Positions 1 to 12,157 of a stretch of DNA of 64,000 bases are shown one piece after another. This stretch comes from Eutypella sp. D-1 (lineage: Eukaryota; Ascomycota; Sordariomycetes; Xylariales; Diatrypaceae), in the NCBI GenBank assembly GCA_023313575.1, contig JAJTTP010000002.1, positions 2,542,001-2,606,000 of the forward strand, given 5' to 3'. How positions within the stretch are numbered: the first letter of the stretch is position 1; every line of letters begins with the position of its first letter. The position numbers and the translations under genes were made by a program. Below the pieces are notes generated by a model, which saw only the letters and a list, made by a program, of their open reading frames with translations, ran no database searches and was not told where the DNA came from.

Positions 1-2101
1 GCTGGCTCCGCACCTGGTGGTGAATGAAGCTGATCCGGCTGTCCCAGGGCCCGGGGATGTGCTCGCTGTCGTGGTTGCCGTCATGATCGTGGTCGTTGCA
101 AGAAGAGGGCGGAACGGCGTCCGCGCCTACACCGCTCCATGCCGCTGTGATGGTGCGCCGTAGGACGTCCCCCAGCGTCTGCCTCCTGCTGGACGTCGAG
201 CGGTTGGAGACTTGGTGGCTCAGCTGGCCACCGTTTCCATTGCTGCTGTCTTCGTAGTCGTAGTCATGGTAGTGGCGGTCGTCCTCGTAGATGCCCAGCG
301 AGCGCTCTTCATAAACGTTCGAGTGCCGCATCGTGATCACCACCGGATATACAGAGATGTACATCATGATTACGTAGAGCACCTGTAGACTGATGAAGAG
401 TGACGCGATGGGAACCACGCAAAACCCTCCAGATCGGACGGCTGGCAAACGGTGACGTTAGTCAGGTGCCTAGCTGGATTCGCTACGTGATTCAAGGGTC
501 GCTAACAAAGGGAAGAGAGTGAAGGGCATATCACGTACCAAGAGCCTGGAAGAGGCCATCAATGACCCTGGTGCCCACTGGGGTGTGCTCCAATTCGGGG
601 TTGCCGAAGTTGAGCACCTCGTAGGCGACCCAGTCGGTACCGTTGAGAACGAAAAGCATGAAGAGCAGCCACCAGGTCTGGCGGGCGGGGAAAAGGTTGG
701 TGTAGACGCGACGGGGATATTTGAGGATGTATTCGATGGTGGTCTTCCACTCGACGTGCTGGTCGGGATAGGTGACGCGATTGAGAACCTTAAGGCCGAC
801 CCACAGCGTCAGGCGCAGGAAGATGGGGTAGGCAGTGTTTCCGGCGAGGATCATGGCGCCCATGACGATGAGCACGAAGTACGAGCCGCCGTAGGGCACC
901 ATGTTAGCATCGAGCATGGTTATGCCGCTATTGTTGAACGTCGACACGCCGTTGAAGATGCCGTTCCACCACGGGTTGATCGCGTTAGCGCGCGCGGGCC
1001 CCGGCTGGTTCACCGCTATCCACGCCCCCAGCGACACGGATCCGAGAAATTGACAGAGGACGCAGTACAGCGGCACCAGAACCGACAGCAACGTTAGCGC
1101 CCGGTACTCTGTCCCGCCTAGGCTTTCGCGCTCCTCGCTCGTCAGGTCATGGAACTGTCCGTTGCGCCCGACCTTGTCCCGCGACAGGTAGTCGCACCAA
1201 CGGAGTGAGGTGGCGGCGTCGCGCTTGATCACATCTTCATCATCTAAGTTAGCGATATGTCTGCTTGTGGTAGCGTCGCCGGAGGTCACTGCAGTGGATG
1301 TAGCCTTTCCCTGCGGGTGTTCGGCGAACATAATATGGGGCGAGGAGATGTTGCTTGACTCGCCACCTGTGAAGGGACGGGAGGTAGGTAGAGCGCTGGC
1401 TGGCGGGTCACGAGCAGTCGGCCCCGGGCTTGAGTGCAGCCAGGGCTCCGGCATGGGGGCATGGACGCTAGAGACGGGGTGCGTTAGGCCGTGACCTTTG
1501 CTCAGGTTCCGCAGGCGCTCGGTTAGCGGAGGCAGATGACCGCTGCTGCGCCTCTCGGTCTCCCTCCGCACAATCTCCCGGAATCGGCGCTCAAAGGCGC
1601 GCTTGCGAACCACAATCGTCCAGATGGACACCCAGGTGGAGCTCCCAATTATAATGAGCAGTCATAGTATGATTTGCTGCCAGGTCGTCATCTGGCTGAG
1701 ATTGACCGTCTAAATAGGGGAGGGTACCTGTTAACTAGCCAGCTTGTCTAAGCCATATGGTCTTGGACTAGTATAGTTTCTGCTAGCGCAGCGATACACT
1801 CCTCTAAACGGTGGTAACTAAAGTAAAGGGGGGGGGGGGGGGGCAGAACAAAGAAAGAACTCACATTCAGCCCAGTCTCCGTCATAGCGGAGATAACCAG
1901 GAACAGGCTGTCAACATAGGAGATGCTGAAGCTCGGGTTCGAGGAGCCCCAAAACACGACGGATGCAATGAGCGGGACAACGATGAAGTAGGTGTAGTGG
2001 ATGGTGACGAAGTTCAACGGAGGGAGGAAAGGGCGGAGGGCGCGAAAAACCGAGGAGAGGCATGAGATGCGCCGGGGAGACGCATCTCGGATCAGGCCCA
2101 T
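1..2101 (-). CDS. trk1: Trk-type potassium transporter, partial, interrupted by an in-frame stop
   Basis: Plasma-membrane K+ uptake protein of the fungal Trk/TrkH family. Proposed exons are 2101-1865, 1709-539 and 441-1, continuing off the left edge. Introns 1864-1710 and 538-442 have GTGAGT and GTACGT donors. Filter loops are visible: SAMTETGLN at the end of exon 1, VSTFNNSGITM in exon 2 and ALAVRSGGF across the exon 2/3 join, followed by a helix and the MYISVYPVVITMR segment. The start is the first ATG in frame, giving MGLIRDASP; the longer frame upstream opens only with GTG. A TGA at 1664-1662 interrupts the helix after TTWQQIIL, 15 codons into exon 2, and the conserved frame resumes directly after it. 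Translation would stop after about 94 residues. No alternative acceptor removes the stop without losing conserved sequence. It may be a pseudogene or a base error. Intron 1 holds a run of 16 C on the coding strand. Confidence 0.85.
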
Positions 2102-3265
2102 ATTCTCTATACGGGCGGGAGGAAAGGCCGCCCGTTGAAACTGTTCCGATAGAGGAATGAAAGACAAAACCACCTAAGTGACGGGTATCCAAGATAACCT
2201 CTTTAGATCAGAGGGGTGGGGCCGACCAGAAGACGGCCCCGGAGCATCGCGATTGGTTTCCAGAGGGGCTCCGTTGCTCTTATACCGTTTTCTTTCTCTC
2301 CGTGGAGCGTTCAGAGTGTAGTGTACCCAGTTAATTCCGTACCCGGGATGGCAACGCAATGCACAAAAGTGAGAAAAATGTAGTAGCCGAAGCGGTACTA
2401 CTATGTAAGGCCAAAAAAGGGGTTGAGATAGATTTTGCTCAAGAATTAGGGCTTAAAGCTAATATCTACTACCTATATCAGATAAGGCTAAAGGAAGAAC
2501 AAGAGTGAGAGGGAAAATGCGTGTATATGAACTATGCTGAAACCCAGGACATAAAGCAGAAGGGAAAAAAGAAGAGTTATCCGCTTTAACATGGATGGTG
2601 TAAAAAGGGAGTGGGCTGTTCCTGCAGCGTAAGAGAAGAAAAAAAAACGATGTCTACACAGGTGAAGCATCTTCAGCTTTCGCACTAAGTGCCTAATGTT
2701 ATCGCAACAGTCCACATCAGCATATCAGACTTGTCTGGGAAACTTCAACCAGATCAGTTTGTGAAATCTCTAGGTTTTGACTTAATTGTTGTTATATTTT
2801 ATATATCGTTTCGGCCGGGTAGGATCTATGATATACATGGGTGAGATATACTCCGTATATACATGCCTTTACTGAGATAGCCCCATGGCTAGGTGGGGAC
2901 GAGCGTTGCAACTTAAGGGGCATTCCAGTATAAGAATGTATAGGTGCCCACCGCATGTCTCACGGGTATTGGCGATGCATTGACGGTTAGTTCACCGCTC
3001 AAGTGATATCCTCCGTAACGGTGATATTACAGCCGGTATCCGAGGATAAAGGTATACGCGCATTCAGTGTCTAGGAATTTAGGCCCATGACACATATCGC
3101 ATCAATCACAATCCTATCACGGTGCGTCTAGCATCTAGTACTTAGGATATGGGTAATCGCTATCATTTTTCTTCATAGTTAGTTGTTACCAACGACATTT
3201 CCACACTAACTCCCAGTACCGGTCTAGGACTCTACCCCACAATGCGCATCGCAATGCCGGGCCAT
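2102..3265. other. intergenic, no gene seen
   Basis: This stretch lies between the Trk start and the FKBP stop. Short open frames here have no family motif and no convincing start context. The 2750-3230 part is AT-rich. I see no RNA gene or repeat. Confidence 0.5.
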
Positions 3266-4179
3266 CTATAGCTCATTATGCTCCTGGGTGTCGTCGGTAT
3301 CGGAGAGCATTGTCCCGATGATTTCGGCGGCGCCCTCGGCCGCGTCCGCAATCTTCTCGGCCACCTTGCTCTTGGTATCGTCGGCCTCATCGGTCTCGGC
3401 GGCCTCGTCTGCCTCACTAGCCGCAGATGATTCCTCATAAACGATGGGATCCGGCTTGGGGACCCCGTCGATGCCCATAAGTTCCGTTTGGAACACTAAG
3501 TGACAGACACACGGGTTAGAGTGCCACCTGATCAGAAATGGGAGGGGTTTATTTGCACGTACCAAGGGTAGATCCAGCGGGAATCGGGCCCATTGCTCTT
3601 TGGCCGTAGCCCTTCTCAGGGGGTACGGTCAGGGTCCTAAAGAAGGCAGTCCGCTTAGCTCTCAGGCCCTCAGGTATAGCTTCCGCGGTGATAAGAGCAT
3701 GCCACCTACCTCTTTTCGCCAATGCACATATCCAAGAGACCCTCGTCCCAGCTGTCGTCGCAAGATAGTATATTAGCATTACCAGACCGCATAGCAACGG
3801 GGAATTGGATGTCGGAGCAGGATCTACGTACCCTTTGATAACACGACCGCTTCCCAGGTTGAAGCGTAGCGGTACGCCCCGATCGAAGCCTAAGTACGTT
3901 TATATACCGGTTACTTGAAAAAGTTCTCTTTCTCTTCCCTTCCCCGTAATCCTCTCTCTAGCCAGAAATACAGCTGTGCGGCGAAGACATACTGGAATCG
4001 AATTGTTTATCGGTGCCGGCAAATGTGCCCCTGTAGTGAACCTGGATACCATCGCCGTTCTTGGTCTTCCGATCGCACTTGACAGGCTGGGTGACTTCAA
4101 TCTTGAACTCGGGGCTCGAGGCCAGGGCTCCGACGGCGGCGGAGGCCACCAGACCGAGGGAGAGGAGGATATTCTGCAT
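3266..4179 (-). CDS. ER-resident FKBP-type peptidyl-prolyl cis-trans isomerase (FKBP22-like)
   Basis: Folding catalyst of the endoplasmic reticulum that isomerises Xaa-Pro bonds and binds FK506-type ligands. Five exons join in frame: 4179-3993, 3889-3832, 3751-3710, 3636-3563 and 3495-3266, giving 196 residues. The N-terminus is a signal peptide ([20 protein letters not shown]). The FKBP fold follows: [52 protein letters not shown] and [15 protein letters not shown], which together carry the usual binding-pocket Tyr, Phe, Asp, Val-Ile and Trp. A Glu/Ala/Asp-rich tail ends in HNEL, an HDEL-type retrieval signal. This layout matches the Neurospora FKBP22 class. Every intron has a GT donor and AG acceptor, and all phases agree. 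The next gene is divergent across a 2.3-kb spacer. Confidence 0.92.
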
Positions 4180-6465
4180 TATCGTGTCGTTCGGCTTAAG
4201 TGGGTGGAAGGATCGTGCACCGGGGCGGTCGGAGGATTGGGCGAGCGAAGATTCTCCAGTTAATTAGTTCCTTCGTTTCGTTTCGTTTACGGAGTACGTT
4301 GGACCAAGGTAATTGCAATAACAATTATTATAATTATGATTGGAGTTTGGTGTTGGTAAAGTGAATCGACGTTGATAGGTAATACCAAGAACCTCTCTTC
4401 ACCGATTATGAAGTTGTTACCTAGGTACTCAGTAGAGCTCTACTTGATACTGGATATGTTCATACATGCAAGCAAGCAAGCTGTCAAGATCACTCACTCT
4501 CTCCCTAGTCCACCTCCACCCGCACTCTCTTGTCTCAACTGTCCAATTGCCCAGGTGTTCGTTTGGGTAGCTCCGGAGTTCTTAGTGGTAGAACGGCTAA
4601 GTGGTGATGTAAAACAACCCCACTGACTACACCTAAACAGGACCGACTCAGTGCTGTCCACAGAAGGATTTACAGGGTTTCTGGCGGGAGATGCGCAAAT
4701 GCTTATCGCTCTAGCCTACGAGGTACCCGTATTAAGTTAAGTTAATCGTAATCGATAAGGATCCTTAGAGAAGCACCTTAGAACATGTACTTTCCAGCTG
4801 TCTCCCACACACGCACGTGCACCACCAAGAAGGCTGAAGCTATCTCAACCTCAACTTTTACAACACCAAACGTCCTCAAGCCCCCAGACTTTATTTACTC
4901 TCTGCTGACGAATTTCAGGAGTACTCGCCCCCCCCCCAAGAAAACAGCCCAGCACTGCCCGGAAATAAAAGAAAAAGCAAAGTAAAGAATTACTCATCGG
5001 GATCACCGAGAGAGAGCCTTGGCCTGGGGGCCGGGTCAGCTGCGCGTAGGTAGGTAGGTACTGTTAATTTTGCATGTCAGCTTCAGCAAACCTTGGCCCC
5101 GGCTAGCAACAAGCAAACCCCCTGCGGATAGGTTTGTCAGCCAGCTAGCCTGCCTTGCCGTCGAGGTTAGTGGCGACAATGATGACGACAGCAACAACTG
5201 CAGTGCAGTGGAAAACAGACAGTGTGACTTCTGCTACTCAGAAAGACGCGGGACGCACTGCCCGGGCAGGGTAGGAAAAAAAACCCCAAGTGCCCATGGA
5301 TTCCTCCCATATCAGCCAAGGCGCACCGCGGCGACGATGGGGGGGCCAGGCACGGACGACGGACGGGCTGCCTCGCGATTATGAGTAAGCCGGTCGATCA
5401 GTAGCAGAGAGATAGACAGAGAGAACCACGGTGGGCAACAGCTTGGGTGAAAAAACCCTACCCAGTGCGCACACCTAATGGTCCGTCGAGGGGGTGAGGT
5501 TAGGAGGAAGAGAAGGCAGCGTGGCTTGTGATAGCGCACAGCGAGGACGGTGACCAGCCGGTACCTACAGTACCACCGACCTACTCTAGGTACTTACCCA
5601 CCTAGGTAGGTAGCCAGGTAGTTACTAGCCTAACACGCTCATGTGACCACTCGCCCAGCATTGGGGGATGGTGGATGGTTCGCGCCCCGTTCGTGATAGC
5701 AGCCAGTCAGCTCTGCCATGTACCTTGAACGTCAGCGTGGTTCCTGCAGTTCAAATCCACTCCTCCTGCACAGAATTGGACGCATACTAGCCAAGTCCAC
5801 CCCCCCCCCCTTTCAATTTGGTATGGGCGGGTGGTAGTGTAAGGTGGTGTAAGGCTGTGTGTCCAGGACGTTGGGTATTGGAGCCCAACCCCGTCAAGTA
5901 AAACTACTACCACACCCCCCTCCTACACCTACACAAAGCATCTATCTACTTTTACACATATACACGATACTACCTGCGGGCATGCATGCGCAGAAACGTC
6001 CGGCACGGCCGAACACAAGCATTGCCGGTCTACCACCTTTGGGCGTAGGCAGAGAGTATTACCTTAGGTTGGTAGTGATTTCATCCTGAAGAGAACAAGT
6101 TGATGGACAAAGTAAGATCAATACGCGATAATTGTATCTAGCGCGATATTTTCAACTCTCCTGTTAGTAACATATTCAATTACTTGCGTACCACAAATGA
6201 CGTCATACAGGTCTAGCCATGATCATAATGCCAGTAATACAGCTTTAAGTTCAAAATAGGGGGAGGGGATATAAAATATTAAGGTGTAAAATTTGAAGGA
6301 AACCGCCACTCGAGATAATTCCCTACTCCCAAATCGTAAATGGTTTCAGAAAGGCAGTCATAATAATTAACAACTCAAGTATTCCCTAAGCTCGATTAAA
6401 AGTTTATACCTTCGACGAGTTCATATCGTATATCGTCAACACGTAGCAAATATCTCTAATGCCTC
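4180..6465. other. 2.3-kb spacer between divergent genes
   Basis: Probably holds both promoters, for the FKBP gene (minus) and the hydrolase gene (plus). Visible structure includes a TTTCG tandem near 4273-4290, C-homopolymers near 4930 and 5800-5810, and clusters of TAGG/ACCTAGGT motifs at 5047-5061 and 5585-5621. Open frames such as 5070-5384 lack family motifs. No tRNA or gene was found. Confidence 0.45.
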
Positions 6466-8051
6466 ATGATACCGCGACTCGGCAGGAAAAACATGGCCGA
6501 GGACCTGATTAAGATATTCAAAGGAGCAATGGCCGAACTGCCCCCTATCGAGAGCAGCTCCTTCGGTACCCACTTCGACTCCCTCGGGAAATCGCGGATC
6601 GTCCTGATCGGAGATGGCAGGTAAGCAGCAACGGCACAGCGCAGCACATTCAGAGGTCGCGAGTGTTCTACTTCGGGGCACTGCGGCGTGGCGTGGGGGC
6701 TATGTATAAAACTAACACCGGATCCCATCCGCACAGCCACGGGACGTCCGAGTTCTACCGGGCCCGCGCGGCCATTACTAGGCGGCTGATCGAGGAGCAC
6801 GGCTTCGACACGGTCGCCATCGAGGCCGACTGGCCGGACTGTCGTGTCATCGACAACTACGTCCGGCAGCACCCGCGCCGGGCCCGGGGCGTCCCTATCC
6901 GCGTCTTTGACCATTTCCCTCGCTGGATGTGGCGCAATGCCGAGGTGCAGGAGTTCGTGGACTGGCTGAGAGCCCACAACGCCGATAGGCCGCTCGGGGA
7001 CCGGGTCTCGTTCAACGGTCTCGATCTCTATAGCATGGGTGCCTCGACGAGGGCCGTCGTCGAGTACCTCGAACGGGTAAGTTTTCCTTCTTTTTCTTTC
7101 TTGCTTTCTATGCTCTTCGTTGTGACTTGATATATATACAATATACAATATAGTTCTTATTTTATCCAATAAATATGTACTTATCAACCGATTCAGACGG
7201 ACCCAGACCTCGCAAAGGTCGCCAAGAAGCGATATGGATGCCTAGAGCCCTGGCTAGACGACCCGCAGGAGTACGGATTATCCGCCTTCCGCACCAACTC
7301 GACCAAGTGCGAGAAGGGAGTAGTGAAAATGCTTCAGGAGCTCTTGACCAGACGGATGGAACTGGCGTCGCAGACAAACGAGGAGGAAGGAGAGTCGTTC
7401 GTCGACGCGGAGATGAATGCGCGCGTGGTGCGCGACTCGGAGAGGTACTACCGCGCGATGTTCCACGGGGACGCCATCTCGTGGAACCTGCGCGACGAGC
7501 ACATGTTCGGCGTGCTGTCGCGGCTGCTTAAACTGCGGCCCGGCTCCCGCGCCGTCGTCTGGGCCCACAACTCTCATGTGGCCGACGCCCGCGCCTCCAG
7601 CATGGGCGTCGTCCGCGGCGAGCTCAACCTCGGCCAACTGTGCCGCGAGGCCTATGGCTCCGACGGCGCAGTCTCCGTCATCGGATGCGGAACGCACGTG
7701 GGTACTGTGGCCGCGGCTGACGACTGGGACCAGCCTATGCAGATCATGGAGATACGACCGGCGCGGCCAGACAGTTTCGAAGGCCTACTCCACGCCACAG
7801 GCGTCCGGTCCGGCGTGGTTGACACCCGCAGTCTCCGCAGTCACTCTGTGATGAGGCCGATGTCGCAACGATTCATTGGTGTCATCTACCGGCCCCGCAC
7901 CGAGGCCCAGAGCCACTACATGACGACAGAGCCGCAGAACCAGTACGACGCGTTCGTGTGGTTCGACCGTACCACCGCGGTGCACGCGTTCGAGACGGCG
8001 CAGCCCAGCGAGCCGCTCGCGGTGGGGGAGACGTACCCATTCGGCATGTGA
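6466..8051 (+). CDS. erythromycin-esterase-family hydrolase
   Basis: Member of the Ere-like family (Pfam PF05139 type), metal-independent hydrolases known for macrolide ring opening in bacteria; the substrate of the fungal members is not known. Exons are 6466-6620, 6737-7076 and 7197-8051, giving 449 residues, which is normal for the family. The first ATG, preceded in frame by TAA, gives MIPRLGRKNMAED. The catalytic landmarks are all present: GDGSHGTSEF across the first splice (His53), TVAIEADWP (Glu81) and VVWAHNSHVADA (His289, His292). NLRDEHM and the SVIGCGTHVGTV segment are also family-typical. Introns start GTAAGC and GTAAGT and end CACAG and TTCAG. No signal peptide is evident, so it is probably cytosolic. 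Exon 3 is GC-rich, unlike its flanks, but the introns argue against recent bacterial origin. Confidence 0.88.
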
Positions 8052-8893
8052 GACTCGGGGAATTTAGCAAGACATGGCTCACCGGATAATATGTTTGTCT
8101 TTCCCAAGGCTAGCACGGGATCGTTCGATTTGGTCGAGTGCGTCCGCGTCACGAATGGCAGCCTTTTTGTTTTTTCCCTTTTCGACGCTGTACTGCGCTG
8201 TAACCCTTTGAGCACAATTGCTAAAATAGAACTAAAAACAATGGGACTATTGAATTTGGAAACAACGTGGGTGTCACCAAGAAACACAATGCTCTTTTTT
8301 AGTTCACAAATTCGGAAATGCTGACCATTTCGAGCCTTCTTCACAACACAATTTCTATACACAGCAGCCAACCAGATCGCTAGATGACCTCCGGCTGATG
8401 CCGATCACCTGTGGATACACTAAATCTGTTGTGTTGCTTGCCCCCCCTTCCGTAAGCAGCGATGCCTCGGTATAGCGGATGATCCCCAGGGTTGAGAGGG
8501 GCAGAGAAGGATGGTGGATGGGGGGATGGGGGGAATACTGCATACGCTGGTGTATGGCGTACATCCGTGGATCTACAGCCGTCCACATCTACGGGCTGCT
8601 GTACCTGGCAACCTGCATGATGCTTACACACCCGAAACTTTTTTATTTTTATTTTCACTTTTTTATTATGCTTTCTTGACAAGCTGCACGTAATATGACC
8701 GATTTGAAAACGAATAGAAAAGAACACAAAAAGAAGAAGAGGAAAATAGCACCATACCACACACAAATACGAGCCAAGTCTGCCTCATGCACATGGCGAT
8801 TGAATAGGACATAGAGAGAGAGAAACGAAGACGGAAAAAAAGTGCCATGCCTCAATCATGTGAGTCACGAGCAGCTGTGAGTAATTGAGTAAT

Positions 8894-8912
8894 GTACTGT
8901 ACTGTACTGTAC
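8894..8912. repeat. GTACT pentanucleotide microsatellite
   Basis: Three and a half tandem copies of GTACT, followed by ACCTACC. Confidence 0.8.
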
Positions 8913-9018
8913 CTACCACCTCCCAGGTAGGAGACATCCTGTACGCTGTTGTAGCCAGACCGGTCCTGAGAGAAAAGTCCCGCGAAAGTGAACGCACAAA
9001 TGCGCACAAGTTACATCT

Positions 9019-9032
9019 GCGCGCGCGCGCGC
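9019..9032. repeat. GC dinucleotide repeat
   Basis: Seven tandem GC units in otherwise ordinary intergenic sequence. Confidence 0.8.
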
Positions 9033-9259
9033 CGTCTCTGCGATGAACCCGGGCGTAAAAACGGTCGTGGAATTGGAAGTTTTTGGCTGGCAGGTTTGGG
9101 CAGCTTGGCAGCCACCACACCACTACTACACACGATGCCGCTACGGTACCCTTGTCTGGGCGCAGTAGTGTATGAGGCGAGCGGAGTGCATTTGCACGGT
9201 AGGTGCTTTGCTTTAAGGTTAGTGTCCATTCTCATATAGTTAGGTTATCTTCAACTTTT

Positions 9260-9287
9260 GAGGCCAGCGGCTGAGGTAGCTGGCCTC
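9260..9287. repeat. perfect 9-bp inverted repeat
   Basis: GAGGCCAGC at 9260-9268 is matched exactly by GCTGGCCTC at 9279-9287 across a 10-nt loop. It can form a strong hairpin. No gene end lies nearby, so a terminator role is not supported. Confidence 0.6.
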
Positions 9288-9440
9288 CCGCTTACATCTT
9301 GACTGGTTGTGACTATAACTAGCTGGGTTGCTGGGGGTACCTCTCTGCGCCTCAATGGCCATGATGCCAGTGATGTAAACGTACATAGACACATGACTAC
9401 ATACTACATAATTTTCACTTTTATACATTCAAGCTGCCGT

Positions 9441-9655
9441 GCTGCTGTGGTTTAGCGGCAATGTACATGGGTGTTTTGAGGAACATTATGAGGATCCCGT
9501 CGCTAGGTTCCGGCCGGCATTCGAGCCCCGGCTTTTGACGGCTCACCTTAGGTAGCTAGACTAAATCATACCGAAGGCCCCGGATACTGTGATTGATTAC
9601 TGCTTTTGTCCTGTGACCTTTTTATTTTTTATTTAAAAAAAAAAAAAAGCACTGG
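9441..9655 (+). mobile_element. possible degenerate tRNA-derived (SINE-like) element
   Basis: An RNA polymerase III A-box-like sequence, TGGTTTAGCGG, lies at 9448-9458 and a B-box-like TTCGAGCCC at 9520-9528, about 60 nt apart. A run of about 14 A follows at 9635-9648. That order resembles a tRNA-derived SINE. The acceptor and T stems do not pair, so it is not a working tRNA, and no target-site duplication could be seen. The signal could be chance. Confidence 0.22.
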
Positions 9656-11966
9656 CCTTCGTCTGTTGTTTCATATTCACCGAAAGGCGCGCGCCCCGTC
9701 TTGTAAATCGTAGGCGTCGTGAGGCGAACAGGCACCCATATTTCCCATATTCACCTAAAACCTACCCGTCCGTCGGCGCTCACCGCGGTAGCACCGCGCG
9801 GCCGCCGTCAGCAGCGATGCCAAGGACCGGTGACGATGTTTTTTTTTTCCCCCCCTCAACAATGCCCTGTTTATTGCCGGTAAGGAACGGGTACGCGGAA
9901 TCACAATTTGTTTATAGTTATTACATGTCTGTCCAGTCTACTACACATCATAGGGTGTATCTAGGATGATGGATGACGATATTGAGGACGAACTTTTGTT
10001 AGAACAACCACAATGACTACGAATTTGTTTATTCCAGGTCCACTTCCTCTCGCATTCGCAAATGGAAAGGGAAGCACGTGCAAAAGAAAAGCTAGCTGGC
10101 AATTCAAGAAATTCAGGCCACAACCTAACCCCACATCTCATTAGGTGACGTCGATGCAACACATTTGATCAAAATGTGCAAATTCGAGAAATTTTGTCTT
10201 AGTATCTTCCCGGCCCCTACATTGCATTGTAAGCAGCATATATCCACACTTAATACACAATCCGCATCCGAGCCTGGTCTTGGTGGGCGCGCCTTAGACG
10301 CCATCGCGCCTGAACATCCTCTGCGCTTCGCTCCCCCCTCCCCCCTGCCTCTCTAGGGCTGCATCCCAACTGCTGCTGCTGTCTCGTTTCGTTTCTTTCT
10401 TTTTTGGGCGATGCTGAACAATCGCAATTGCGACCTGGGCATGCGAACGAATGCACCACACCTGTACATGCAGGGCCGTTCGTATAGGGCGTGGGTATAT
10501 GACACACAACTGCCGTCCAACTACTACCACTTGCAGATGACTAGACGGGGGTTTTCTGCGGAAAGCACCTAAAATCGTAGGCGCCCAAAACACTATACCA
10601 TTTCCGGCGTTTTTCTCTAGCACTGGGAGTGGCTTAGTAGAGAGAGGTACATGAAGGACTCTAGTAATTTGCCACCGAGGCTGTCAACACTCTTTTTACA
10701 CACATAAACTTAGCGTAGCCATCGTAGTTTGGCGTTGTTGCTACCAGTGTAGAGCTTACTTTTGAGCCCGGCCCCCAAATTCCACACAGAGCATCCCAGA
10801 AGTCTACTCAAGTAGTTATGTGTATCTGTCTAGGCTAACAGGGCACGGGGGAACACTGCCACCGATTTATATTGCCGGTCAAGTCATTGCATGCTAGAAA
10901 GATAAAATCATATAATTCTTAACGTCGATGTTTTGGTCCTCTGGCTGGAAACGACAAGGACTTATACATGTACCATTCCACCATTTCATGGTACCCCCAA
11001 GTCCTATCCACCTTCTTCCGCCTCATAACAATTCCCCATCTAGTCCATGTAGGGGCTTAGCGGTTTAGGGGTCTTTTGGGTGCCTGGCTTGCCTGGCGTT
11101 ATCTAGGTAAACAGCCCTTGGCCTAAGAGTCCTGCTCCACTGTAATTGCATCAGCTGGTCCTAGTCTTGTATAGTTAACCGCTTTTGGGTAACTGTTGTA
11201 TGTCATTGCTCATAACCCTCCAACCGTACCTCTCTCACACTCTTGGATTTCTACTACAGAATACATCCATGGGTAATTACCTCATGAACCTGCCTCCTAT
11301 TAACTGCCTAGATATGACCTTATAGGTAACCTATCTTGGTTTTATCCATGTAGAGCTACTTTTTCTCATAAAGTTCCCGGGTACTAACCTACCAAAGTAT
11401 TCATCCTTTCTGTCAAGAAAACCCCCCAAAACCAGCCGGAGTGCCTAGTGGTGCTGCCTTCACGGTGTTTCCGAACTGCGCAGCATTTCCCATCTCCCAT
11501 GGATATCCCCTGTCATGCCATGCCATACCATCACTTATACTCTCCCCTTCACCCTTGGCCTCAAGCGTACAAACAAGCCCCCATGAGTCACCCGCGTAAC
11601 ATCTCTGTCGTCTTATTAGGTTTCTTCGGTGACTTCGCACCGTCTGGTACGTCGGACGGCCCCCGGGACACGGGAGGCGCTCTCTCGAACCGTAACATAT
11701 CGGTGGACAGATGTGGATGCCTGTCTGTCTGCCTGATAGCAGGGCTTGGATGCCTCCTTTCCGGGAAACAATGAAGTTATCATTGCCCCCCTTGTCCTAC
11801 CCTCCATGATGGGGTGGTGTTTGCTTTGAGGCAGCGCTCCTCGTCCTCAATGTTGCTTGATGTAGGTAGGTGCCGAAGTCCGCTTCACTTCTTGCGCCCA
11901 TCTGTGTACTGTACGTACCTGTGCACAGATGGGAAGAAGACTTGACCAACCGGGACGGAAGCCTAA

Positions 11967-11974
11967 TATATAAG
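11967..11974 (+). promoter_or_regulatory. TATA box of the 12158 gene
   Basis: TATATAAG lies about 185 nt upstream of the ATG. A CT-rich tract (11985-12010) and an A/C-rich leader ending AACAACATGAGC follow. This is a typical arrangement for a well-expressed fungal gene. Confidence 0.5.
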
Positions 11975-12157
11975 TCCGCCGTCTCCCTCCCTCCTTTTCT
12001 TCCTTTGCTCTTGGTTCCCTCATCCAAAGCAACAAACCCCAAGCCTCTCAAGCCGTCATATAACAACCTGAGACTCTATCATCTCAGAACCACTCGTCTA
12101 ATATCAGACTCCATCTGATCAAACACTTGATCGATCCAACACCAACATACCAACAAC

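Larger units (their letters stand above)
8052..12157. other. 4.1-kb gene-free stretch
   Basis: No supported gene. It holds simple repeats, a perfect 9-bp inverted repeat at 9260-9287, a possible tRNA-derived element at 9441-9655, and at its right end the promoter of the 12158 gene. Open frames at 8380-8766, 10250-10623 and 11413-11774 have no family motif, and frames on opposite strands overlap, as expected by chance. Confidence 0.45.

Noticed and set aside
5735..5760. B-box-like GTTCAAATCC
   Set aside because: The T stem does not pair and no A box lies upstream, so it is not a tRNA.
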